Origin: DASXRA01 sp036506155
Lineage (GTDB): Bacteria > Actinomycetota > Actinomycetes > Mycobacteriales > Jatrophihabitantaceae
Direction: 5' to 3'
DNA: 64,000 nucleotides
Assembly: GCA_036506155.1 (NCBI GenBank)
Contig: DASXSF010000149.1
Span: 71,640-135,639 of the forward strand
Part shown: positions 45,551-53,350 of the stretch, piece by piece
Numbering within the stretch: the stretch's first letter is position 1
Layout of the letters: every line of letters begins with the position of its first letter
Translations under genes and position numbers: made by a program
The notes under the pieces: model-generated
Seen by the model: the letters and a program-made list of their open reading frames with translations, nothing else
What the model was told of the DNA's origin: nothing
Databases searched by the model: none

Positions 45551-45940
45551 TCAGCCGCCGAGCGAACCGGCGGCGAGGCGGCGCCCGGTCAGTGTGCAGA
45601 GCGAGCTGGGTCGCTCGAAATCGCCAGCGGCGGTGCCAAGTCGTGACATCACTTGTGGTGCGAAGTTCCGGGGCATGCAGTACTTCGGGAGCACCCAGAG
45701 CCCGAGCGTGTGCGCCGACGAGCCCGTAGACCCTGGGGGCACCGCAATGCTGCCTTCTCGTAATGCGAAGATCGTGCCTTCGGATCCCATCCGGCTGACA
45801 GTGCACGAGGTCAGCAACCCGGCGACTGTCCACTGCAGACGCCGTGTCATCGGCCGTGTCATCAAGCACTTGCCGTCGAGGGCCACTGATGACAGCGACG
45901 ACAGCCACAGGGTCAGTCTTCCTGGGCTGAGGACTGCCAA
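45551..45940 (-). CDS. Hypothetical protein, doubtful
   Basis: A 129-residue open frame with less Arg/Ala bias than chance frames here. An N-terminal stretch after an internal Met (MTRRLQWTVAGLL) could be a signal or anchor, and the remainder has mixed composition with three Cys. There is no recognised domain or clear ribosome binding site. Reported because it lies within the tRNA-Thr repeat pair, in DNA of slightly lower GC; it may be a gene fragment. Confidence 0.25.
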   Translation of the reverse strand: MAVLSPGRLTLWLSSLSSVALDGKCLMTRPMTRRLQWTVAGLLTSCTVSRMGSEGTIFALREGSIAVPPGSTGSSAHTLGLWVLPKYCMPRNFAPQVMSRLGTAAGDFERPSSLCTLTGRRLAAGSLGG

Positions 45941-45955
45941 GGCAGGAGCACCACG

Positions 45956-45994
45956 GCTCTTGTAAAGCGGTGGTTAGGGGTTCGAGTCCCCTCG
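45956..45994 (+). repeat. 39-bp copy of the tRNA-Thr 3' half (att-like scar)
   Basis: Identical to 44141-44179 of tRNA-Thr: anticodon loop, anticodon 3' stem, T arm and the start of the acceptor. It lacks the 5' half and the correct acceptor end (CGACCTGG in place of CGCCGGCT), so it is not a tRNA. Such copies mark the far end of an element integrated at a tRNA 3' end. The pair spans 1.8 kb with no integrase. Confidence 0.85.
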
Positions 45995-46371
45995 ACCTGG
46001 AATTCCAATCCGGGCTGGGACTTGCGCGCTGGTTGACTCGGAGGACGCCGAGTCGGTGGCGTCAGGTCGCCGTCGGTCGCCACGCGGGAGATCGACCCGG
46101 GCCGCGGTGGCTGTCGGGGTCACCTGCAAGTCGGCGAATTGGCCCGTCTCCAGGTCGCTGCCGGGGTCGGGTGCTCTCCGCGAACTTGTCCACGAGCCAC
46201 ACCGGCTCGCGCTGCACGATCGCGTCGCCGAGCGGTACTGGGACGCCGTGCGCAGCGATGTCCCGAAAGTGCGTGTCGTCGACGCCGCCGGCCACTCGCT
46301 GCCGACGCTGAATCGGGGCCTGCGGCCGCGCGACGGACGCGTCGGCAGCAGGCCCCGAACAGGTCGAGCCG
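45995..46371. other. Gap downstream of the att-like copy, no gene recognised
   Basis: 377 bp up to the MFS stop codon. A + frame with REL VHEPHRLALHDRVAERYWDAV and KVRVVDAAGH reads like a protein fragment, but there is no start or known family. It may be leftover coding DNA from an excised element. Confidence 0.35.
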
Positions 46372-47790
46372 TTACGCGGCAGCCAGTTCCACCACGGGCT
46401 CGACGTCGATCTCGATTTCCTGGACCCTCTTGGCCCGGCGGTGCGGGATCGCGAACGCGGCCACGGCACCAACTGCCACGACCGCGGCGCCGACGAGGAT
46501 GGCGGGGTTCATGCCGTCGACGAAGGTCTGCCCGGTCTGGTAGCCACCGAGGCGTGCGAAGACGGATGCGAGCACCGCGACGCCGAACACGCCACCGAGT
46601 TCGCGGATCGCGTTGTTCGCACCCGACGCTTGGCCCTCTTCCGCGGGCCGTACCGCCGAGAGCACGACGTTCGCGACCGGTGCGAAGAACAGCCCCATGC
46701 CCACGCCGGCCAGGATGAACGGGGCGACGAACGCGGAGTAGGGCGCTGTCGGCGTCGAGACGAGGCCGAGCCAGGCCAGGCCAAGAGCCTGCAGGGCGAG
46801 CCCGGTGCCGATGAGCGTCTTGCCGGCGATCTTGTCCGACATGGCTCCGGCGAGCGGTGCGATGAACATGGGCGCGATCGTCCAGGGCAAGATGCGCAGG
46901 CCCGATCCCAGCGGTGAATAGCCCTGTACCGTCTGGAAGAACTGCGACAGCAGGAAGATCGAGCCGAACATCCCGAAGAACATGAACAGCGACGCGGCGT
47001 TCGCGAGGCTGAACGTGGCATTGCGGAACAGACGCATCGGCAGCATCGGGTTCTCGGCCCGCAACTCCCAGGCCACGAACACGGCAAGCAGCAGCACCCC
47101 GGCGGTCAGCGCGCCGACGATCTCGGTGCTGGTCCAGCCCTGGGCGTTGCCGCGCACCAGTCCCCACACGATGCCGAACAGCCCCGCGCTGGACAGCCCG
47201 AGGCCGCCGAGGTCGAGCTTGCCGGCCGGGCCGCGGCTCTCGGTCAGACGGGTCAGCGCAAGCGGGACCAGCGCGATGCCGATGGGCACGTTCAGCCAGA
47301 AGATCCACTGCCAGGAGATGCCCTGCACGATGGCCCCGCCGACAACCGGGCCCAGTGCCACGGCGAGCCCGCTGATACCGCCCCACGCACCCAGTGCGAG
47401 GCCGCGCTTGCCGGCGGGTACGGCGGCGCTGAGGATGGTCAGGGTCAGCGGCAGAACGATCGCTCCGCCGAGGCCCTGCACGGCCCGCGCGAGATTGAGG
47501 ACGCCGATCGACGGCGCGAGCGCCGCGGCGACCGAGCCGGCGGTGAAGACGCCTACGCCGATGGAGAACAGGCGGCGACGGCCGAAGCGATCACCGAGCG
47601 CGGCACCGGTCAGCAGCAGCACCGCGAAGGTGAGCGTGTAGGCGTTGACCGTCCACTCCAGGCTCTCCAGCGACGCACCGAGATCCTTGCGGATCACCGG
47701 GATCGCCGTGGTAACGACGAGGTTGTCGAGGGTGACCATGAACAGCGCGATCGAGGTGATCACGAACGTCCACAACGTGCGGGTTTTCAT
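46372..47790 (-). CDS. MFS drug exporter, DHA2 family
   Basis: 472 residues from ATG 47790, chosen because GAGGAG lies seven bases upstream; an upstream ATG at 47805 lacks this. Fourteen helices are expected. VTLDNLVVTTAIP near residue 18-30 is motif D1, GAALGDRFGRRR near 72-83 is motif A, and a Gly/Pro-rich motif C (LGPVVGGAIV) lies near residue 152-161. It is not a close duplicate of the pump at 1299. Probably repressed by the TetR 75 bp upstream through the operator pair. Substrate unknown. Confidence 0.9.
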   Translation of the reverse strand: MKTRTLWTFVITSIALFMVTLDNLVVTTAIPVIRKDLGASLESLEWTVNAYTLTFAVLLLTGAALGDRFGRRRLFSIGVGVFTAGSVAAALAPSIGVLNLARAVQGLGGAIVLPLTLTILSAAVPAGKRGLALGAWGGISGLAVALGPVVGGAIVQGISWQWIFWLNVPIGIALVPLALTRLTESRGPAGKLDLGGLGLSSAGLFGIVWGLVRGNAQGWTSTEIVGALTAGVLLLAVFVAWELRAENPMLPMRLFRNATFSLANAASLFMFFGMFGSIFLLSQFFQTVQGYSPLGSGLRILPWTIAPMFIAPLAGAMSDKIAGKTLIGTGLALQALGLAWLGLVSTPTAPYSAFVAPFILAGVGMGLFFAPVANVVLSAVRPAEEGQASGANNAIRELGGVFGVAVLASVFARLGGYQTGQTFVDGMNPAILVGAAVVAVGAVAAFAIPHRRAKRVQEIEIDVEPVVELAAA

Positions 47791-47821
47791 CTTCGAGCTC
47801 CTCAACAGGGGGGAGTTGTTG

Positions 47822-47839
47822 TAAGTGAGTTATTACTTT
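47822..47839. promoter_or_regulatory. Degenerate TetR operator before the MFS gene
   Basis: TAAGTGAGTTATTACTTT matches the perfect operator at 48427-48446 at about 12 of 18 positions, keeping the AGTGAGT...T.ACT core. It lies 32 bp before the MFS start, in an AT-rich gap. It supports control of the pump by the adjacent TetR. Confidence 0.5.
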
Positions 47840-47864
47840 CAATAGTTGGGCAAAAAAAAGAGAC

Positions 47865-48425
47865 CTAACCGGTCATGTCCTCCTGGCACGCCTTGAGCAG
47901 TCGAGTGGCCCACGGCTCGGGGTCGTCGACCAGGTTCAGCGACATGAAGATCGTCATGAGCATGCCGTCGGCGAAGAACCGGCTGACCACCGCGGCGGGT
48001 TCGCCGGATGCTTGCTCGGCGAGATCGACGAGGTTGCGCCATGCGCTGCGGGTGATGCGGGCGATGTCGGGATCGTCACAGGACGTCCAGGACTTGAGCA
48101 TAAGCATCAGTCGGTCGCGATCCTGCATTATTTCGGTGTATGCGGCGCCCATCGTGTGCAACGCCGCCTCGCCTGAGTGTCCTTCTGCGGCCTTCGCGAA
48201 TACCGCGTGCAGGTCATCGATGCAGCGCTTGGAGGCGGCGAGGTAGAGGTCCTTTTTAGTACCGAAGAGCCGGAACAGATAAGGCTGCGAGATGCCGGCG
48301 GCGCGCGCGATGGTCTCCGTCGAGGCGCCGTGCAGACCGCGCAACCCGAACTCGCGCGTCGCGGCGTCCAGCACGGCCACGCGGCGCGCCTCTGCCGTCT
48401 GCCGGGGCAGCTTGACCGTCTGCAT
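47865..48425 (-). CDS. TetR-family regulator of the adjacent MFS pump
   Basis: 186 residues. HTH at about residues 33-55 (TETIARAAGISQPYLFRLFGTKKDLY), followed by a TetR_C domain. The start codon is one base from a perfect inverted repeat (48427-48446), a typical auto-operator. It is followed by the MFS gene on the same strand. The ligand is probably a pump substrate. Confidence 0.9.
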   Translation of the reverse strand: MQTVKLPRQTAEARRVAVLDAATREFGLRGLHGASTETIARAAGISQPYLFRLFGTKKDLYLAASKRCIDDLHAVFAKAAEGHSGEAALHTMGAAYTEIMQDRDRLMLMLKSWTSCDDPDIARITRSAWRNLVDLAEQASGEPAAVVSRFFADGMLMTIFMSLNLVDDPEPWATRLLKACQEDMTG

Positions 48426-48426
48426 A

Positions 48427-48446
48427 GTTAGTGAGTCTTCACTAAC
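48427..48446. promoter_or_regulatory. TetR auto-operator
   Basis: GTTAGTGA-gtct-TCACTAAC, a perfect 8-bp inverted repeat with 4-bp spacer, directly before the tetR start codon. Related weaker copy at 47822-47839. Confidence 0.7.
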
Positions 48447-48485
48447 AATCTTGGAATGTCAAGAGACAAGTAGTGCGACGCGGTT

Positions 48486-48935
48486 TCAGCGGGCGGGCGT
48501 CTTCTCTGCTTCGAGGACGATCTTGGCGCCTTCGATCCGGGACGTCTGCGACCGGAACCGCAACCGCATCCACGGCACCAGCGGCAGCGCGAGTCGTCGC
48601 CCGTGCAGACGGTACGACATGGTGAACCGGACGTCCGTCTGGTCCGGGCCGGCCGGAGCGAGCTGGTATGCGCCGGTGGGGCGGATCGGTCCGCCCGAGA
48701 TCACTTCGAAGGCGAGCGCCCGGGGCCGGTCCGCGCGGGTGAGCCGGTAGCTGGCCGGGACGCGGAAACCGAGTGGGTGACGCATCGACTGGCGGATGAC
48801 GGTTCCGTCCTGTCCGCTGCTGATCACGCCGGGCTGCCAGCGCGGGTTGTTGGCGCCGCCGGCGAGGAAGTCGAAGACCGCCTCGGCCGGGCGGGCGATC
48901 CGGACTTGGTGCTCGGCGCTGACCATGCCGGTCAT
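48486..48935 (-). CDS. SRPBCC / polyketide-cyclase-like protein
   Basis: 149 residues with the START-like order of the SRPBCC fold: IARPAEAVFDFLAG near the N terminus, a beta sheet region with the conserved pattern NPRWQPGV and TDVRFTMSYRL, and a long C-terminal helix. Such proteins bind hydrophobic ligands. ATG 48935 overlaps the yceI stop by 4 bp. It is the last gene of ATPase-tetR-yceI-SRPBCC, so a lipid- or isoprenoid-related role is possible. Confidence 0.8.
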   Translation of the reverse strand: MTGMVSAEHQVRIARPAEAVFDFLAGGANNPRWQPGVISSGQDGTVIRQSMRHPLGFRVPASYRLTRADRPRALAFEVISGGPIRPTGAYQLAPAGPDQTDVRFTMSYRLHGRRLALPLVPWMRLRFRSQTSRIEGAKIVLEAEKTPAR

Positions 48936-49462
48936 GGCGTCCTGCGTAGGCGGGCGCGGACGGTGACGGTGACCGGTGCCCGGGTCATGCCGAGCGGGCT
49001 CCAGGTCATGCCCAGCCGGCGCTGGTCGACGGTGGTGATGGCGGTGAGCTCGAGTTGGTCGCCGTTGTGGATGTAGCTGGGCTGGAACTGCAGCGGTATG
49101 CGTGCGCCGGCGGCTTCGAGTTCGCCCTCGACGTGCAGCCGCCCGTAGGCGGCGTCGCTGACGTGTGTCGAGGCGAAGCGCACAACGGGATGGTCAGCGA
49201 CGTCGAAGAACTCCGCGGAGCGCAGGTGCGCGTCGCGCCGAGGGTTGCCGGTGTTGAGGCTGGCCGCGTCGAGGGTCAGCTCGAACTCGCAGCCGTCGTG
49301 ATCGTTGACCGCAAGCCAGCCGTCGACGCGGGCGAAATGGCCCTTGACGGTGACCAGTCCCCAGAAGTGGCGGGCGCTGAACTCGGCCTGCGAGCTGCCC
49401 GGGACGAGCTGCCAGCGGGTACCGGCGAAGCGGTCGTGGGCGGTGATGGTCGTCATCATCAT
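48932..49462 (-). CDS. YceI-family polyisoprenoid-binding-like protein
   Basis: 176 residues. The YceI lipocalin-like barrel is recognised by GTRWQLVPGSSQAEFSARHFWGLVTVKGHF (read in parts, about residues 14-43), DAASLNTGNPRRDAHLRSAEFFDV and VRFASTHV. No signal peptide, so cytoplasmic, as for many actinobacterial YceI proteins. Known members bind isoprenoid quinones or lipids. Overlaps tetR upstream and SRPBCC downstream by 4 bp each. Confidence 0.9.
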   Translation of the reverse strand: MMMTTITAHDRFAGTRWQLVPGSSQAEFSARHFWGLVTVKGHFARVDGWLAVNDHDGCEFELTLDAASLNTGNPRRDAHLRSAEFFDVADHPVVRFASTHVSDAAYGRLHVEGELEAAGARIPLQFQPSYIHNGDQLELTAITTVDQRRLGMTWSPLGMTRAPVTVTVRARLRRTP

Positions 49463-50094
49463 GTCTCCTTGCGGTTGGCCTCGGATCGGGTGGCGTGGTC
49501 GAACAGGGTCGCCAGCTCGCGGGCGTACGCGTCCATCTCCACGTCGGGCTCGGTGGCGAGGCGGTATCCGACACTGTCGACGGCGCCGCGGATCGTCACC
49601 GCCATGACGCGAGTGGAGAACCGGCGCAGCTCGCCGGAGCGCTGGCCCGCGCGCAGCAGGCCCTCAAGCTGGACGAGACCTTGCTCGTACCGGGTCGCAT
49701 AGGAATTGGGTTCGCCGTCCGGATCGCGGGGTAGCGCGTTGGAGATGTGCAGCACGGCTGCGATGCCGGGCCGATGCGTGGCCATGAACTCGACGTTCGA
49801 CTCGATATAGGCGCGCAGTTTGGTGCGGGCGCCCGCCGCGGCGTCGATGCGGAGAAGCATGAAGGCTTGGCTGGCCGTCCATACATCGGTCAACACCTGC
49901 TCGATCAGCTCGTCCTTGCGGGCGAAGTGGTAGGAGATCAGCCCGGTGCTGGACAGGCCGGCCCGTTTGGCGATCTGCGCGTACGACGCGCGGGGGTAGC
50001 CCAGCTCGGCGATGGTCTCGATCGCGGCCTGCACGATCTGCGCGCGGCGGGCGGTCTCGGTGAACGTCGGCTGACGGGTGCGCTCGGCGGTCAT
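49459..50094 (-). CDS. TetR-family regulator in the yceI operon
   Basis: 211 residues. HTH at about residues 37-60 (ASYAQIAKRAGLSSTGLISYHF) and a TetR_C-type domain. The HTH with SSTGLISYHFxxKDEL is the form seen in regulators of membrane and stress genes. Its stop overlaps yceI, and it starts 85 bp after the ATPase stop, so it probably controls this small operon through the TTGCTTG/CAAGCAA repeats at 51118-51153. Confidence 0.88.
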   Translation of the reverse strand: MTAERTRQPTFTETARRAQIVQAAIETIAELGYPRASYAQIAKRAGLSSTGLISYHFARKDELIEQVLTDVWTASQAFMLLRIDAAAGARTKLRAYIESNVEFMATHRPGIAAVLHISNALPRDPDGEPNSYATRYEQGLVQLEGLLRAGQRSGELRRFSTRVMAVTIRGAVDSVGYRLATEPDVEMDAYARELATLFDHATRSEANRKET

Positions 50095-50179
50095 CAGAGG
50101 CGGCCGGTGTTACGGCGGTGCGCGAATCCGGCGGTGCCGGTCAGCATCGTTATTTCCGGCCGGCGCGTCATGGACGATG

Positions 50180-51133
50180 TCATCGCAGCGCTCCGACCAA
50201 CTCGCCGGCGGCGGGTTCGTCGGCGCCACCGGTGAGATGCAGGAGCGCGTCGTCCAGGCCTGCGCTCGCGATCTCGATGTCCCGCACGCCGGGGTAGGCC
50301 CACAGCAGGGCCCGGATCGCCGCATCGGAGTCCGAACAGCTGAGCACCACGGCCCCGCCGCGCCGCTCCACCGCGGCCACGCCGGCCAGCCAGCGCACCG
50401 CAGCCAGGTCCGCGTCCGGCAGCGTCGCGCGGATCGTGCGCCGCCCCGCCCGCGCCCGGATCTCCGTCGTCGGGCCGTCGGCGACGACGCGGCCCTCGGC
50501 CATCAGCACCGCACGGTCGGCGTAGGCGTCCGCCTCCTGCAAATAGTGGGTCGCGAAGATCACCGTCTTGCCACGCGCGACGAACGCGCGCATCGACCCC
50601 CAGAACGCGCGCCGGCTCTCCACCTCCATGCCCACCGTGGGCTCGTCGAGAACCAGCAGTTCGGGGTTGGACGTCAGCGCGAGCGCCAAGCGGACGCGCT
50701 CCGTCTGGCCGCAGGAAAGCATCTGGCTGCGCTGCTCGGCGATCCCTGTGACTCCCGCAGCCTCCAACACGTCGTCCACCGGCAACGGATGCGGGTACAG
50801 CGAGGCCATCATCACGACGAGCTCGCGCACCGACACGTCGCGAACCAGGGCCCCCGTCTGCAACATCACGCCGACCAGGCCCGCGTCAATCGCCTCGCGC
50901 GGCGGGCGACCGAGCAGCCTGACGCTGCCCCGATCCGGCGGGGTCAGGCCCAGCAGCATGTCGATCGACGTCGACTTCCCCGCGCCATTGGGGCCGAGCA
51001 GAGCGACCGCTTCGCCCGGCGCCGCCGACAGATCGATGCGCCGGACAGCGTGCACCGTCCCCCGCGGCGTTCGGAACGACTTCGCCACACCGCGTAGCAC
51101 GACCGTGTTGACCTGATTTGCTTGTATGAGCAA
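50180..51133 (-). CDS. DrrA-like ABC ATPase paralogue without permease, signature LSCGQ
   Basis: 317 residues from TTG 51133 (GTG 51100 is an alternative that leaves the operator outside). It is clearly a paralogue of the ATPase at 22135: same length, same GPNGAGKSTSIDMLLGL, MLQTGALVRDVSVREL, LLVLDEPTVGME and C-terminal extension. The ABC signature reads LSCGQ in place of LSGGQ, and the residue after Walker B is Glu-Val where the other has Asp-Val. There is no permease; it is followed by tetR-yceI-SRPBCC. It may work with the 21383 permease or may be decaying. Confidence 0.88.
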   Translation of the reverse strand: MLIQANQVNTVVLRGVAKSFRTPRGTVHAVRRIDLSAAPGEAVALLGPNGAGKSTSIDMLLGLTPPDRGSVRLLGRPPREAIDAGLVGVMLQTGALVRDVSVRELVVMMASLYPHPLPVDDVLEAAGVTGIAEQRSQMLSCGQTERVRLALALTSNPELLVLDEPTVGMEVESRRAFWGSMRAFVARGKTVIFATHYLQEADAYADRAVLMAEGRVVADGPTTEIRARAGRRTIRATLPDADLAAVRWLAGVAAVERRGGAVVLSCSDSDAAIRALLWAYPGVRDIEIASAGLDDALLHLTGGADEPAAGELVGALR

Positions 51134-51153
51134 ACCATAGCATGAGCAAGCAA
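51118..51153. promoter_or_regulatory. Inverted and repeated TTGCT/AGCAA motifs at ATPase start
   Basis: TTGCTTG (51118-51124) and CAAGCAA (51147-51153) form an inverted repeat; ATGAGCAA occurs twice between and within them (about 51126-51133 and 51142-51149). The cluster sits at the ATPase start and is AT-richer than its surroundings. A likely operator for the TetR of the same operon. Confidence 0.55.
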
Positions 51154-51305
51154 CACGAGGGCCTGGAGTGGAACGTTGCTATCGCGCCGCAACCGCGTTG
51201 CGGCACGGGGCACCGCACCGTCGCGCAAGTGCTCTCCTGGATGCCCAGCGGCCCACGGGTGCGATGATGGGCCGCGATGCCGTGCCGATGATGTAGGGAC
51301 CAGCG

Positions 51306-52106
51306 ATGAGCGAGTTCGATCCGGACGGTGGTGAGCCGGCGGCGTCTCTGACACCGAAGCAGGCCGCCCTCGACGCGGCCGATCTGCAGGCCAGCCTGGC
51401 CGACCTGGCCGGGTTGGTGGCGGCCAGCATGGGGTTGGAGGATCTGCTGGCCCAGGTGGCGGGCTTCGCGGCGCGGGCAATCCCCGGGGCCGACGGGGCA
51501 GGGGTAACGCTGCTGCAAGTCGATCGCGCCGACAACCGGGTGGAGGTGCTGGCGGCCAGTGCTCCGTTCGTCACCGAGGTCGACGAGATCCAGTACATCG
51601 TGCTCGGCGAAGGTCCTTGCATCACCGCGGCGCTGGAGCGGCGCACGGTGCGGTCGGGGTCGCTGGGGGGCGAGAAGTTGTGGCCCCGGTTTGGGCCGCG
51701 GGTGGGCAGGTTGGGTGTGCACAGCGTGTTGTCGCTGCCGTTACCGGTTGCCGATCGCGTGATCGGCGCGATTAACGTCTACGCCCACGGCAAGGACGTC
51801 TTCGACGAGCACGCGGCCGAGCTTGCCGAGCTGTTCGCCGCTCCGGCCGCGGTGGCGGTCCATAATGCCCAGGTCCTCGCCCGTGCCCAGGCGCTGACCG
51901 ATCAGCTGCAGGCCGCGCTGGCGCGCCGTCCGGTCATCGACCAGGCGATCGGGATCCTGCGCGCCCGCACCGGCGGCAGCAGCGAGGAGGCGTTCGACCG
52001 ACTGCGCGAGATCAGCCAGAACGAGCACACTCGGCTCGGTGTGGTGGCACAGCGCATCGTCGACGAAGCGGTCCGCCGGGCGCGGGCCCGGCACACCAGG
52101 CCGTGA
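51306..52106 (+). CDS. GAF-ANTAR transcription antiterminator
   Basis: 266 residues: a GAF sensor domain (about 38-180, with GADGAGVTLLQ, GEGPCITAALE, LSLPLPVADRVIGAINVYA) and a C-terminal ANTAR RNA-binding domain (about 205-260, ALARRPVIDQAIGILRARTGGSSEEAFDRLR read in parts). ANTAR proteins bind paired RNA hairpins to stop premature termination. ATG 51306 with AGGGA upstream. A second ANTAR-type gene follows. Common in actinobacteria; targets are not evident here. Confidence 0.9.
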   Translation: MSEFDPDGGEPAASLTPKQAALDAADLQASLADLAGLVAASMGLEDLLAQVAGFAARAIPGADGAGVTLLQVDRADNRVEVLAASAPFVTEVDEIQYIVLGEGPCITAALERRTVRSGSLGGEKLWPRFGPRVGRLGVHSVLSLPLPVADRVIGAINVYAHGKDVFDEHAAELAELFAAPAAVAVHNAQVLARAQALTDQLQAALARRPVIDQAIGILRARTGGSSEEAFDRLREISQNEHTRLGVVAQRIVDEAVRRARARHTRP

Positions 52107-52267
52107 ACCGGTGTATGCGCCGCGACCGGGGCGTAGCGTTCAGGTCAGGGACGCCGACGGATTCGGGGCCTGACCCGCGTCTTGGATCCCCCGCCGAGCG
52201 GCGCGGCCTGCGTGTTCGGTTCCTGGCAGTCTGACTGCGCTCGGGGCGCCATCGGAGAACATCCCTC

Positions 52268-52858
52268 GTGGAGATCACCGCGGCAGTAGCCGCCGATCTG
52301 GCGGCGTTGACCGAAGCCCTGGACGAGCCCGACGCGGACTTTGCGATGCTGCTGCATCAGTTGGCCGCGGACGCGAAGGTCGCGGTGGGCACCTTCGTCG
52401 GCTTAACGATTCGGATGATCACCGGCGACCAGCCGAGCAATCTCACAGTCTTCGAGGACGGTGCTGCGTCCGGAGACGTCAAGGCCTCGATGCTGGTCCC
52501 GACGCACGGCATCGTGGACGGCGCGCGAGCCGAGACAACGATCGACCTGATCCTGTACGCAGGTGCTCCCGGCGCGTTCACCGACCTGGCCGCCGACCTC
52601 GCCTGGCTGTCTGGCCTGGACCTGGTCGATTTCACGCTGAATCAGCACCTCATCATTCCCGAGCGGGATGAGGTCGACGGGCTGTTCGCGCGCTCGCTGA
52701 TCGACCAGGCGATCGGGATGCTGATCGCGCTCGGCAGTACTCCCGAACAAGCCGAACGCGAGTTGGCCGCAAGAGCCGTCCGCGACGGCCTGGATCGGCA
52801 CATCGCCGCCCGGCAGATCCTTACCAGCGCAGACGGTGCCGCCCCGGACGTTTCCTGA
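52268..52858 (+). CDS. ANTAR-domain regulator with degenerate sensor domain
   Basis: 196 residues from GTG 52268. The first 130 residues are an alpha/beta sensor-like region with no clear match, perhaps a reduced GAF. The C-terminal RSLIDQAIGMLIALGSTPEQAERELAARAV is an ANTAR helix pair. It lies 161 bp after the GAF-ANTAR gene on the same strand, so the two may come from one duplication or act together. Confidence 0.78.
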   Translation: MEITAAVAADLAALTEALDEPDADFAMLLHQLAADAKVAVGTFVGLTIRMITGDQPSNLTVFEDGAASGDVKASMLVPTHGIVDGARAETTIDLILYAGAPGAFTDLAADLAWLSGLDLVDFTLNQHLIIPERDEVDGLFARSLIDQAIGMLIALGSTPEQAERELAARAVRDGLDRHIAARQILTSADGAAPDVS

Positions 52859-52929
52859 GCGATGCGACTCGCCGTCGGGGTTGCGTCGTCCGCGCTGAGA
52901 CCGTCAGCCAGTCCGGCCTGAGGTCGGCT

Positions 52930-53097
52930 GTCCGCTGCTGGCCTACCAAGCATTTCTGGTCCGCGGTGTCGCTCGTCATCGGGCCGCTGACGGTCGTACT
53001 CACGCCCGGTGCGACGAGAATCGCCGCAGTCGCCGTCTACGTTGCAGGCGTGAGCGCGTTGTTCGGAACCGGCGCTGCCTACCATCGCGGCACCTGG
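52930..53097 (+). pseudogene. Hemolysin III (TrhA) remnant, both ends lost
   Basis: In one frame it reads RCWPTK, SLVIGPLTVVLTPGAT, VYVAGVSALFGTGAAYHRGTW, which aligns with residues about 33-86 of the intact hemolysin III at 60205 (SLVVGTLALV, TGMFGTSALYHRGNW). The start region is not recognisable and the frame joins the tail of the convergent tetR remnant at about 53098. A dead copy. Confidence 0.75.
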
Positions 53098-53098
53098 A

Positions 53099-53340
53099 TA
53101 CGTGGCGCTACAGCCAACTCGGGACGACGCCGAGACCGGTGGCCAGGGCGCGCATGCTCAACACGTCCACGCCGTGGGAACTGATGATCGTGAGCGCCTC
53201 GGCTACGACGCGTTCGCTGGTGAGCGTGCGGCGCCGGTCGCCGTCGTCGTCGGCGGAGCGAACCGCAGCGGCCGCTATGCAGGAATCGTCGGCGGGAGAG
53301 TCTGCATCTCGCCTCGCCAAGGCCGTCGCCTCCAGCTGAC
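53099..53340 (-). pseudogene. TetR remnant: nonsense codon and 3' deletion
   Basis: Reads DRRRTLTSERVVAEALTI and VLSMRALATGLGVVP, close to the intact TetR at 56073-56906 (DRRRTLTRERVVAEAL, LRMRALATRLGVVPGTLYRHV). After LGVVPSWL comes TAG (53108-53110) in the place of the Tyr codon, then RHV, then unrelated DNA. So only the HTH survives. It was once divergent from the 55-residue gene at 53502, as the intact TetR is from Hsp20. Confidence 0.8.
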
Positions 53341-53350
53341 GCAGTTGTAT

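Noticed and set aside
45956..45994. A second tRNA gene
   Set aside because: There is no D arm or matching acceptor stem, and the anticodon stem has a mismatch; it is only a 3'-half copy.
45995..46371. A coding fragment (HEPHRLALHDRVAERYWDAV)
   Set aside because: No start, stop context or family; kept only as a remark in the gap entry.
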